Of a DNA stretch of 64,000 nt, positions 1 through 8,806 are shown piece after piece. Origin of the DNA: an uncultured Clostridia bacterium (GTDB lineage Bacteria > Bacillota > Clostridia > TANB77 > CAG-508); the NCBI GenBank assembly GCA_934141475.1, contig CAKPCG010000004.1, positions 1 to 64,000 on the forward strand, written 5' to 3'. The notes under the pieces are model-generated. The model was not told the DNA's origin. It made no database searches and was given only the letters and a program-made list of their open reading frames with translations. The translations under genes were made by a program, and so were the position numbers. Within the stretch, counting starts at the first letter, position 1; every line of letters starts with the position of its first letter.

Positions 1-40
1 ATATAATTATTTATTATTTTACTTTAAAATTATATACTCT

Positions 41-1618
41 TTAGCTATCCGTGTATATTATTTGGGCATTGCAATATCTATTCCAATGGATATCCCACCC
101 AGATGGTAAAGAATCAGTTGAGGCAAATGGAACTTTAATTTTTTGATTTGATGTCCAACCCTCAAATACACAAGAACCCAATTTTGTTACCTTACTTAAA
201 TCTATTTCTGGTAAACTTGTACAGTCTTCAAATGCCCAGTCTCCAATTTCAGTTACATTTTCCAAATTAATTTTTGTTAATCCTGTACATCCATCAAATG
301 TTTGATTTTCAATTTCAGTTACATTTTCCAAATTAATTTCCGTTAAACTTGTACAGCCACTAAATGCAAGGTATCCAATTTCAGTTACATTTTCCGAATT
401 AATTTTTGTTAATCCTGTACATCCAGAAAATGTATTATCTCCAATTTCAGTTACATTTTCTAAATTAATTTTTGTTAATCCTGTACACCCCGCAAATGCA
501 TCACCCCCTACTTTGGTTACATTTTTCAAATCTATTTCTGTTAATTTTGTACATCCAATAAATGCACCACCCCCTATCTTCTTCACTTTACTAGGTATTT
601 TTATGCTATCTATACCATTATATCCTTTTTCTCTTGATTCTTCCATTATGTTAAAAAGTCCAATTGGAATTTCTTCAAGATTTTCTGATAAAACTACCTT
701 TTTTAAGTTATGATCTGCTCCAATAACACCATAACAATAATTTTGACCAATATAGCTCCCATCGAATTGACCATAATCGCCTTTCCCATATACATGACTA
801 TACATTTTTGTTATAGTATTAGGATATATAATATTTTCTATACTAGGTAACGTTGTACATGCATCACTCTCTCTCTTATCTCTTACTGCTAGGCATACTT
901 CTGTTATTGTATATTCTTCCGTAACATTTGTATCGGGATTTACCATTTGAACTTTATATGGAATTATAAGCGTATTTGTTATTCCTGGATAATTGATCTC
1001 ATAGTTGGTATCTGCGGCTTCATTTCGACTATTGTTTCCACTTCCATGACCATTATCATTACAATATTCTTCTTTTATTCTAGTTATTCTAGCTGTTCTA
1101 GAAGAATTATCTATTATTTCGTAGTCAAATAAATCTCTTGAAGCTATTTGATTTTCTGTTATTCCAGCCTCACTATATTTTCCATCTATAGATGTTCCGT
1201 CTTTGCCACCTGTTGTTCCACCAGTATTTCCGCCAGTATTTCCACCAGTATTGTCTCCTCCAGATATATCCCCATTTCCATTTATTTTATATGTTTTTTC
1301 ACCAGCTATTATTGTCCATCCATTTGTAGCATCACCTGTTAAAGTATAGTTTCCTGCTCCTACATTATTATCTAATGCTGCTCTTAAATTTGCTTCTGTT
1401 ATTGTTCCTAGTCCATTAGATAAAGCCTCTGCTACAGCAAGTTTTACTTGCTCATCTATTTGAGCTGTTCCATTAGCGTTTTTGGCATCTGTCGCCCTAT
1501 TTAGTATTCCATTTTGACCTGTTAACATTGCAATTGTTATTCCTGCTAAAATTAGTAACACAATTATTGTTACAACAAGTGCTATTAATGTAATACCTTT
1601 ATTTTCTTTAAAATCCAT
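41..1618 (-). CDS. Prepilin-like surface protein with BspA-type leucine-rich repeats
   Basis: 525 residues. Residues 8-35 form a class III (type IV pilin-like) signal: Gly followed by ITLIALVVTIIVLLILAGI, one hydrophobic helix. Position +5 after the Gly is Ala rather than the usual Glu. Residues about 35-110 are almost identical to the protein at 3216-4514. A Gly/Thr linker follows, then a globular part and six 22-residue repeats with the pattern AFxGCTxLTxIxLxNVTxIG, typical of BspA-like (LRR_5) repeats. The C-terminal cap (EGWTS...VPF...PSGW) is also shared with 3216-4514. The start has a good AGGAAAGGA site. Likely an exported pseudopilin-like adhesin or surface protein; the ligand is unknown. 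Confidence 0.85.
   Translation of the reverse strand: MDFKENKGITLIALVVTIIVLLILAGITIAMLTGQNGILNRATDAKNANGTAQIDEQVKLAVAEALSNGLGTITEANLRAALDNNVGAGNYTLTGDATNGWTIIAGEKTYKINGNGDISGGDNTGGNTGGNTGGTTGGKDGTSIDGKYSEAGITENQIASRDLFDYEIIDNSSRTARITRIKEEYCNDNGHGSGNNSRNEAADTNYEINYPGITNTLIIPYKVQMVNPDTNVTEEYTITEVCLAVRDKRESDACTTLPSIENIIYPNTITKMYSHVYGKGDYGQFDGSYIGQNYCYGVIGADHNLKKVVLSENLEEIPIGLFNIMEESREKGYNGIDSIKIPSKVKKIGGGAFIGCTKLTEIDLKNVTKVGGDAFAGCTGLTKINLENVTEIGDNTFSGCTGLTKINSENVTEIGYLAFSGCTSLTEINLENVTEIENQTFDGCTGLTKINLENVTEIGDWAFEDCTSLPEIDLSKVTKLGSCVFEGWTSNQKIKVPFASTDSLPSGWDIHWNRYCNAQIIYTDS
170..565 (-). repeat. Six tandem 66-bp units encoding leucine-rich repeats
   Basis: In-frame tandem repeat inside the 41-1618 gene. 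Each unit encodes 22 residues with a GCT-L core and an NVTxIG end. Units 2 to 5 are closely alike at DNA level, which points to recent expansion by slippage or recombination; the first and last are more diverged. The related gene at 3216-4514 lacks this expanded array. Confidence 0.85.
1263..1543 (-). repeat. Near-identical block shared with 4156-4436
   Basis: About 281 bp match the block at 4156-4436 with no length difference and about three substitutions by eye. The block encodes the pilin-like helix and conserved stalk of both surface proteins. Flanking DNA on the C-terminal side is much more diverged, so this is a recent duplication or gene-conversion tract. Confidence 0.85.
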
Positions 1619-1675
1619 TTTTCTTCCTTTCCTTTATTAAAAAATACATAATTTTTAATAAAACCAAATCTGTAA

Positions 1676-2633
1676 TCATTTTATTCCAACATAGCCTGTT
1701 TCATTTATAATTTCTTGCCCTTCATCTGATATAACCCAATCTATTACTTTTTTTATATTTTCATTTGAGTCATCTTTTCTATATACTGCATAAAAATTAT
1801 CTGTAATAGGATATGTATTACTTTTTATGTTTTCTATATTCGGATATATTCCATCTACAGAAAGCATTTTCAGATTTCCGTCAGATACTATGTCATTTAC
1901 ATAGTATCTGAACGAATATCCTATACTTTTACCAATAAACCTATTTTTTGTTTTTGAAATTTTTTCTCCATTCATAAATGCTATCATTTGAGTTTGACTG
2001 CCACTACCGCTCTGCTCTTTGAAGTGCTATTATTTTTGAATTTTGTCCACCAAGTTCTTTCCAGTTTTTATATTTTCCCTCATATATTCCTTTTATTTGC
2101 TCTATGGTTAAATTGCTTATTTCATTTTTTGAATTTACTATAAAAACGAATGCTTCTTTTCCTATTGGTACTAATTCTAACTCAATATTTTTTGATTTTG
2201 CATATTCCAATTGTTCTTTGGAAGGCTGGGCACAAAATATTATATCTGCTGTTCCATCTACTATTGCCTTATATGCTTTTGTTGTTCCACTTTTTTGTAT
2301 AGCACTTGTTTTAGCAAATTCTTTTCCATCAAATTCTATACTTTCTTCTGGGTATATTGAATTTACAAATGCTGAATATATTGGATACAAAGCTGTAGCT
2401 CCGTCAATTACAGGTATTTTTCCTTCTATTTTTAAGTTTGACTGCTTCTTTACTATTTTGGAATTCTCGTCAAACGGTAAATATTCTTTTAATTTTATTG
2501 ATTTTTCTTGCATTTCTTCTCCATAGTTATTTATAAACCTTTTAGTTATTAGGTTATAAAATCCTATATCAAATGATATGAATAAAATTATAAGTGCAAT
2601 TATTGCAAGTGCTTGTTTATGAATTTTTTTCAT
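1676..2633 (-). CDS. PstS-like substrate-binding protein, interrupted by a +1 shift at CGG
   Basis: The N-terminal part (2633 to 2007) has a signal anchor (residues about 7-29), then DGATALYPIYSAF and SGTTKAY, typical of PstS-type phosphate-binding proteins, and ends at QRAE-CGG-TAG. The C-terminal part continues in the +1 frame from 2008 with GSGSQTQMIAFM and ends with DEGQEIINETGYVGIK, the usual family end. Skipping one C gives about 318 residues and restores the family motif R-x-E-GSGSQT. It sits after two tiny membrane proteins with no pst permease genes in view, so the true ligand is uncertain. It is either a pseudogene, an assembly error, or a gene decoded by frameshifting (see findings). 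Confidence 0.75.
2007..2009 (-). other. In-frame CGG at +1 shift site 1 (GAG CGG TAG)
   Basis: The zero-frame codon 209 is CGG, followed at once by TAG. Dropping the C reads GAG GGT AGT GGC, giving E-G-S-G, which matches the PstS phosphate-binding loop. Confidence 0.85.
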
Positions 2634-2775
2634 TTTTTGCCCCTTCTGTTGATATAAATGCCGTTATTGACGCTTTTTTCGATAAATCTATTGTATATTT
2701 TACAAGTATTCCTGATGTTATTACCCCCAATAACATTATAGCTATTAATATAATTTTAAATTGTTTTTCGCTCAT
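2617..2775 (-). CDS. Small single-pass membrane protein (52 aa)
   Basis: ATG with a TAAGGAG ribosome site 7 bases upstream; 52 codons. The protein begins MSEKQFKIILIAIMLLG and has one hydrophobic segment at about residues 7-26, then a Lys/Ser-rich tail. It overlaps the start of the PstS-like gene by 17 bases, so the two are probably translationally coupled. No family recognised. Together with the 72-residue protein just upstream it may form a membrane module for the binding protein, but that is inference. Confidence 0.65.
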   Translation of the reverse strand: MSEKQFKIILIAIMLLGVITSGILVKYTIDLSKKASITAFISTEGAKNEKNS

Positions 2776-2787
2776 GTATTTTTCTCC

Positions 2788-3006
2788 TTACATTCTGGCT
2801 ATAGATTGCTCAAGATTATAAGCTACATATGCGTATATTAGGCATATTATTGATAGTGTAATCATAAAAATTATTAAGCGTTTAATATGAACTTTTATGT
2901 CTTTTTTTTGGTAACATGCCCTTATCATTGCATTTATTTGGTATATTATTGCTATTATGTTTGATATTGGTAATAGTAATATTAAAATTATAAATAATCC
3001 TTCCAT
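2788..3006 (-). CDS. Small two-pass membrane protein (72 aa)
   Basis: Two hydrophobic segments (about residues 3-25 and 43-65) flank a basic loop with KKDIKVHIKR. The start has an AGGAG site. It ends 12 bases before the 52-residue ORF and is probably in one transcript with it and with the PstS-like gene. No family recognised. Confidence 0.65.
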   Translation of the reverse strand: MEGLFIILILLLPISNIIAIIYQINAMIRACYQKKDIKVHIKRLIIFMITLSIICLIYAYVAYNLEQSIARM

Positions 3007-3215
3007 TTTCGCTCCTATTTAAAATTATATATAATCTTATAAATCATATATCTTTACTAATAATTTTGTTTCGTTTTTTCTACATTTATTTTTCGAATAA
3101 GTATCACCATTGTTTTATGAATTTTTTCTACATTCTATTTAGAATTTATTTTTCTTCCTTTATTAGATTTTTATAAAACAAAATCATTTTTGGGGATTAG
3201 ATTATAAAATCATAT
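3007..3215 (-). other. Intergenic region
   Basis: 209 bases of AT-rich DNA between the pilin-like gene (3216-4514) and the small membrane protein. A TATATAAT-like stretch close to 3025 could be a -10 element for the 2788-3006 gene, but I see no convincing -35 and no strong hairpin. Confidence 0.3.
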
Positions 3216-4514
3216 TTACATTCCTGAACCACTTCCTGAACCTGAACCAGAATCCCAACCAGATCCAGATCCGCTTCCTGAGCCTGAATCAGAATCTGAT
3301 GAATCAATATATATTACTTGTGCATCACAATTATTTTTCCATGCGCTTGACCATCCACTTGGTATTGGATCATTTTTACTAAATGGAACTATTATTTTCT
3401 GAGACGAAGTCCAACCCTCGAAAACATTTTCACCCAAAGTTTCAACATTTGTCAAATCTATTTCTTCTAGATTAAAAGCTTCAACATAATATAAATCGCA
3501 TGAAAAAGCATAATTTCCAATTTTTTTAAGATTTTTTGGCATATGTATTTTTTCGATTCCTTTGTAGTTGCTAGTTAAAACTCTAAAAAAACAATCTGGT
3601 ATTTCCTCAATATTATCTGATAATACTACTTTTTTTAATTTATTATTTGCACCGGCACCATTATAACTATAAAGTCTATGTATTAAATTCGAATTACTAT
3701 ATATTTTAATTACAGTATTTGGATATATTATATTCTCAATGTTTGGCAAACTAGATACCTTTTCATTACCATTCGAATACTCAGTTATTTTATATCTCAC
3801 ACTTAAATCGACTTCTGTAATCTTATACATTTCTTCATTTCCAGTTTCTGGATTAGTTAATGCAACTTGATATGGAATTACTAACGTGTCTGTTATTCCA
3901 TTATATTTTATCTCATAGTTAGTACCACCATTGGAAGCAAAATTACAATACTGATCCTTTATTCTTGTTATTTTAGCTGTTTTTATTGGTAAGTTTATAT
4001 TTGTATTAGAAGCTGTTTTAGATTCATTACTCAAAATTTCATACTCAAACAAATCATTCGGAGCAATATCATCTTCAGTTATACCAGGTTCACTATAAAG
4101 TCCACCCAATGAATTTTCTTTATTATCTCCTGTATTTCCACCATTGTTATCTCCTGATATATCCCCATTTCCATTTATTTTATATGTCTTTTCACCAGCT
4201 ATTATTGTCCATCCATTTGTAGCATCACCTGTTAAAGTATAGTTTCCTGCTCCTACATTATTATCTAATGCTGCTCTTAAATTTGCTTCTGTTATTGTTC
4301 CTAGTCCATTAGATAAAGCTTCTGCTACAGCAAGTTTTACTTGCTCATCTATTTGAGCTGTTCCATTAGCGTTTTTGGCATCTGTCGCCCTATTTAATAT
4401 TCCATTTTGACCTGTTAACATTGCAATTGTTATTCCAGCTAAAATTAATAGCACTATTATTGTTACCACTAATGCTATTAAAGTAATTCCTCTTGAATTA
4501 TTCTTTTCTTTCAT
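3216..4514 (-). CDS. Prepilin-like surface protein with Ser-Gly tail
   Basis: 432 residues, paralogue of the protein at 41-1618. It has the same GITLIALVVTIIVLL pilin-like helix and the same stalk through INGNGDISG. The middle is diverged, with one BspA-like repeat region (PKNLKKIGNYAFS...LEEIDLTNVETLG). The shared EGWTS-PSGW cap is followed by an extra tail of alternating Ser, Asp and Gly ending at the stop. The tail could be a flexible linker or a serine glycosylation target, given the ligase and glycosyltransferases upstream in the same direction. The ribosome site AAAGGAAG lies 12 bases before ATG. Shared ends with variable middles suggest a recombining surface family. Confidence 0.85.
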   Translation of the reverse strand: MKEKNNSRGITLIALVVTIIVLLILAGITIAMLTGQNGILNRATDAKNANGTAQIDEQVKLAVAEALSNGLGTITEANLRAALDNNVGAGNYTLTGDATNGWTIIAGEKTYKINGNGDISGDNNGGNTGDNKENSLGGLYSEPGITEDDIAPNDLFEYEILSNESKTASNTNINLPIKTAKITRIKDQYCNFASNGGTNYEIKYNGITDTLVIPYQVALTNPETGNEEMYKITEVDLSVRYKITEYSNGNEKVSSLPNIENIIYPNTVIKIYSNSNLIHRLYSYNGAGANNKLKKVVLSDNIEEIPDCFFRVLTSNYKGIEKIHMPKNLKKIGNYAFSCDLYYVEAFNLEEIDLTNVETLGENVFEGWTSSQKIIVPFSKNDPIPSGWSSAWKNNCDAQVIYIDSSDSDSGSGSGSGSGWDSGSGSGSGSGM

Positions 4515-4519
4515 TTAAA

Positions 4520-5338
4520 TTATTCTTCCTTTCTTTTATTTTCGTACGTTTCCATACACCTTTTTGATCCATCACACATAAGTTTATACGCCTGCTTCAA
4601 AGAAACACTTTTTTTATACAAAAAATATTTTCTTATCAAATACTGCCATATCATTAACTTACACTTGTTCTTATATATTCTGTAAAATATCGCTCCCTGA
4701 TCATATAAAAACTTATCATTAAACCCAGAAAACCACGAACTTTCCTCATTTAAAGCATATGCTATTTTTTTATCCACACCATAAATTTTTATACCTGCAT
4801 TTAATAAATCTGATATAAAAACTGTTTCTTCACCTTTTTTAAATATCCCTCCTGGTCCAAAATTTACGTCAAATTTTATATTCATGTTATTTATTTTATT
4901 TATCGTTTCATGTTTCATTGCGATTTCGTATGTACGAATTTTTTGTAAATTTATTTTATTTATTTTTTTGTTACCAATTTTTTTGTTTTTTTCTCTGTTT
5001 TTATTTTTATTTTCTACATAAAAAATTATAATTTCTGCATCTGCATTTTTCTCAAATTCTTTTTGTATAATAGTTTCATAGCCTTCAATAAATACTATAT
5101 CATCATCTGCAAATATACATATATCGCCAGTTGCATTTTCTAATAGTCTATTTCTATTTTTGCTTGCACCAATTTCGTTATATGAATATATTTTTTGATT
5201 GCCATTTTTTATGGTTATTCCATTATTTTTAGTTTGGTTTACCGCTGTTACATTATTTATCTTGTTTTTTCTTATTAGTTGTTTAAATTTTTTTTCTGTA
5301 TCTATATTCATTATAGCTAATAATACTTCTATATTCAT
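4520..5338 (-). CDS. Glycosyltransferase family 2-like protein
   Basis: 272 residues. It contains SKNRNRLLENATGDICIFADDDIVF, the GT-A pattern in which the DDD is the metal/nucleotide-sugar binding DxD, followed by a basic stretch and an aromatic C-terminal half (SWFSGFNDKFLYDQGAIFYRIY). No membrane helix is evident, so it is probably cytoplasmic and peripheral. Its stop lies 5 bases before the start of the pilin-like gene 3216-4514, and it follows another GT2 gene, so it is probably co-transcribed. Substrate cannot be inferred. Confidence 0.75.
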   Translation of the reverse strand: MNIEVLLAIMNIDTEKKFKQLIRKNKINNVTAVNQTKNNGITIKNGNQKIYSYNEIGASKNRNRLLENATGDICIFADDDIVFIEGYETIIQKEFEKNADAEIIIFYVENKNKNREKNKKIGNKKINKINLQKIRTYEIAMKHETINKINNMNIKFDVNFGPGGIFKKGEETVFISDLLNAGIKIYGVDKKIAYALNEESSWFSGFNDKFLYDQGAIFYRIYKNKCKLMIWQYLIRKYFLYKKSVSLKQAYKLMCDGSKRCMETYENKRKEE

Positions 5339-5386
5339 TTTATGCCACTTTCTTTTTATTTTATAATTGATATTTTATTATAACTT

Positions 5387-6127
5387 CTATACCACCCTCT
5401 TCTTCACCGCATTCATTGCATAATTCATAAAACAGTACAAAGTCTTAAAATAAGTAAGTCCCTCACATTTTCTATACAAATTCCACACTCTTTTTATCCC
5501 TATAATTTTATTAAATGATAATCCTTTTTCATGTACCCTATATACTGTTAAATTTTCATTTAATCCATTTGCAGTATAACCTTGTTTTAATATACTCCAC
5601 CATGTTGCTGTATCTTCACTTTCTATTTTAGGCATTTTTATATTTTTTACTTTTGCTTGGTCTATCATTACAGTTGATGTTAATATTATTGTGTTTTTTA
5701 GTGCTTGATTATAATTTAATTTTGATGGGATTCTTTTTACACGTTTTATTTTTCCATTTTTTAAATATGAAAATGATGTAAATGTAAACTCATATTCGTT
5801 TTGTTTCATAAACTTTAGTTGCTCATATAGTTTGTTTTCTTTCCACATGTCATCTGCATCTAAAAAAGCTATATATCGATTTTTTGATTTTTTTATTCCA
5901 ACATTTCTTGCTTCTGCAACACCAACATGACTTTTTAGGTCTATTAGTTGTATTTTTTCATTTACGTTTTCTAGTATTTTTTTTTTTGTTCCGTCTGTTG
6001 AATAATCATTTACGATAATTAAGTTCCAATTTTTATATGTTTGTTTTTTTACCGTGTTTATTGCATTTTCTATATATTCTTCACAATTGTATGCTGGCAT
6101 TATAATGTCTATATAATCCATTTTCAC
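5387..6127 (-). CDS. Glycosyltransferase family 2
   Basis: 246 residues with a classic GT2 N-terminus: DIIMPAYNCEEYIENAI near residue 6, NDYSTDGTKK near 42 and the metal-binding LDADDMW near 92. The C-terminal half has SEDTATWWSILKQGY, an ExDxxxWW-type acceptor segment. It starts 2 bases after the stop of the O-antigen ligase gene, which argues for one operon. It would add a sugar to a lipid-linked glycan; donor unknown. Confidence 0.85.
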   Translation of the reverse strand: MKMDYIDIIMPAYNCEEYIENAINTVKKQTYKNWNLIIVNDYSTDGTKKKILENVNEKIQLIDLKSHVGVAEARNVGIKKSKNRYIAFLDADDMWKENKLYEQLKFMKQNEYEFTFTSFSYLKNGKIKRVKRIPSKLNYNQALKNTIILTSTVMIDQAKVKNIKMPKIESEDTATWWSILKQGYTANGLNENLTVYRVHEKGLSFNKIIGIKRVWNLYRKCEGLTYFKTLYCFMNYAMNAVKKRVV

Positions 6128-6129
6128 TC

Positions 6130-8261
6130 CTACTTTTCTAGTAATTTTACTGCTTCTCTGTAATTATCTTTATAGTATTGGAATTCGTATTTGCTAATTA
6201 ATTCTGTTTGTCTGTTTCTTATTTTGTCCAATATTATTTTAGAATTTTTAGGGTATTCAGATATTATTAATTCTGCTATTTGTTTTCTTAATTCCTCATC
6301 TTCTGTCTTTTTTGCAAGCTCTAATTTTATTTCGCTTATTTTTCTTAAATCTGTTATATTGTATGGTCTTTCCATAGATATGTTTTTCCATGTGTTTAGT
6401 AAAAACTTTTCGTCTTCATTTGTTAAATCACTTTCTACCATTATTTTGTATATTATTCTTTGTTCATTAAATGGCTCATTTTTTATATATTTTTTTAAGT
6501 ATTCTACTTTTTTATCATTATCTATTTGGTTTTCATCCATATATATTATTTTTTTGTATTGGTAAGCTGACACCCATGGTGCAATCTTACTTTTTATTAA
6601 TCCTGTATCGTCTTTTATTGTTTGTGCTGTTAATCCAAGTATATTTCCTATACATACAATTGTCATAAATATTATTATTATTGTTTCTACAATATTTGTA
6701 TATACTTCTTTTTCAAATTTATCATCTTTATTTATAATTGCTATAAACATAAATACTACCATTTCCATTATTAAGTATGACATATCAAAATCCATTAGGC
6801 TATGAACTAATATTATTGATATACCAATTAGAATTGCTAATATTTCTTTTCTTCTTTTTATTCCATTTTTTATTGTTAAAGAAATTATAAATATAAAGCT
6901 TATTATTCCAATTAAGCCAAATGACATCATTATTTCTAATATGTATGAATGGCATTCTTTTGCATAATATAAATAGTCTTGAACTTGTGAATACGAATAT
7001 CTCCAAGTATTTCCGTCCTTTTCCTGTTATAAAGTTACTTTTTAGAATTTTTAAACAGTCTTTCCAATAATCTCCTCTTTGCCATACACTTGAGTTTTTA
7101 AAATTAAATGTTGTAAATATTCTAAGCATTGGTTCTAGTATTATTTTGTATTCTAGTATATAGATTTTTTTGTTTATCCTAAGCTCATTTATTGTTATTT
7201 TTTGTTTTAATTTATTGTTTATTCTTAATTCTATATGGTCTATATTACTACTTGTTTCTATATTTACTGTTTTGGTTCCGTTCAAACTTTCCAAGTTCTA
7301 TTTTTGCAAGTGGTATTTCCGAAAAGTATCTTGTAACTTCTACAATTGTTATATCAAATGAATTGTAATCTTTGTCAGATTCTGTTTGAATGTCAAATTC
7401 AAATTCGTATTTTGTATTTTTTTCAAATCCTCTAAGAACACAAGTCTTTTCTTCTTCTGTTACTACAAGTGGTTTTCCTATGTCTTTTGCAATAAATACA
7501 TATACTAAAAATAAAACTACTAAGCATACTCCTAATATAATCCATTTTTTTGCAATTTTTTTGTTTTTTATTCCATATATAATAAACATTAATATTACAA
7601 ATGCAATTAATGCAAGTACCATTTTAGATTGTGTTAAAAATATAGTAAGCGCACTACTTACTATATATATTGCATATAGTATCTTTTTTATTTTATCTGT
7701 TTTTACAAATCTTTCTATTGCTAAACTTGTTGTTAAACTTAAATATACCGCAAACGTATTTGCATAACCAAATGTTGATATCATTCTAGTATCTTCGATT
7801 TTCACTGCATTTATTTTATCTAATAGTGGAGTTAATATATTGTTTGTTAATTTATCATATCCTATTATTATTGGGATTATTGAAGATATAATTAACGTAT
7901 TTTCTATTCCTTCTATTCGCTTTTTTTCTGTTACTATATTTCTTACTAAAATATAAAAGCCATATATAGACCAATATTTTAAAATAAAATCTATTACTCC
8001 ATCTAATGTTACATATGTATGAACTATAAACGGGATTATTGTTGATAACATGAAAAATAACACTGCTATGTCTATTTTTCCTTTTATTAGTACATTCTTT
8101 TGTTTTTGAACTTTTTTTGTAACCACATAAATTAAAGAAAATATACTTACTAGTGTTTGTATTAGCCATATTGGTTGCTTGATGTTCGAGCCTATAAATA
8201 TGTTTAAAAGTAATATTGTTAGCAATATTATTTTATATCCTATTTTGTTTATTTTTTTCAT
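6130..8261 (-). CDS. O-antigen ligase/polymerase family membrane protein with two +1 shifts at CGG
   Basis: Reading +1 at two CGG codons (7278-7280 and 7013-7015) joins three ORFs into about 709 residues. The N-terminal part has about 9 hydrophobic helices (residues 1-260). A soluble beta-rich extracellular insertion follows (from TEEEKTCVLRGFEK), then the family core GKGGNTWRYSY...AKECHSYILEI with the conserved His, more helices (MMSFGLIGIISF) and a helical TPR-like C-terminus. Members polymerise or ligate lipid-linked glycans, and some ligate glycans to pilins. It leads a tract with two glycosyltransferases and two pilin-like proteins. Both breaks restore a Gly when one C is skipped, the second inside the conserved Gly-rich motif. 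Without frameshifting it would be a pseudogene. Confidence 0.8.
7013..7015 (-). other. In-frame CGG at +1 shift site 3 (GGA CGG AAA)
   Basis: Dropping the C gives GGA GGA AAT ACT TGG (G-G-N-T-W), the Gly-rich motif before the conserved His segment of O-antigen ligases. The zero frame instead runs on into an unrelated sequence. Confidence 0.85.
7278..7280 (-). other. In-frame CGG at +1 shift site 2 (GAA CGG AAC)
   Basis: Dropping the C gives TTT GAA GGA ACC AAA ACA (F-E-G-T-K-T) and continues with TVNIETSSNIDHIELRI, a natural beta-strand continuation of the extracellular domain. The zero frame stops 9 codons later. Confidence 0.85.
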
Positions 8262-8482
8262 TTTTTTCTTCTTTTGTAACTCTCGCCTCCTTCTATACTT
8301 TAAATCCTCTTAGTGCATTTTATCATACGTCTTTTTAGTATTCAATAATTATCAAAAAATGTAATATAAATGTAATATTTCTAAGTATTTCCATCATTTT
8401 ATTTGTTATTTTTTGTTGTAAAATGTATATTTTTTTTGTATTTATTTATAATATAATTATAGTATTTTATTGGAGGAAGAAA

Positions 8483-8764
8483 ATGCGTGCAGTTGTTAAA
8501 ATGCAAAGTAAAAAGCCAGGGGAATTAAATTTATTTTTAAGTGAATATTATAATACAAATTTAGAAATTCAAAATCATTTAAAGTGGGAAAAAATTTATG
8601 AAAATCCTGTAGAAATTACGGATTTAATTGGTGCTTTTATTGATAATTCGGAAAATTTTGACATAAAAATGTGGATTAGTTTGGATAAAGATATATTTAT
8701 AAAAATATCAGAATATAATGCTAATGATATTATAAAATATCTTTTTGAACGTTATCCATACTAA
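8483..8764 (+). CDS. Conserved-looking small protein of unknown function (93 aa)
   Basis: Start chosen at 8483 because GGAGGA lies 5 bases upstream; the ORF is open further upstream but without a ribosome site. The protein begins MRAVVKMQSKKPGELNLFL and ends with DIIKYLFERYPY. It is acidic, soluble, with no membrane segment and alternating Trp-rich stretches (LKWEKIYENP, MWISLD). It stands alone between divergent neighbours. I do not recognise a named family. Confidence 0.7.
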   Translation: MRAVVKMQSKKPGELNLFLSEYYNTNLEIQNHLKWEKIYENPVEITDLIGAFIDNSENFDIKMWISLDKDIFIKISEYNANDIIKYLFERYPY

Positions 8765-8806
8765 TCCATAACTTGATTTTTTTACTTTTATTTATTATTA
8801 TTTGTT

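Noticed and set aside
170..565. CRISPR-like repeat array
   Set aside because: The 66-bp units are in-frame coding repeats with no unique spacers and no cas genes nearby.
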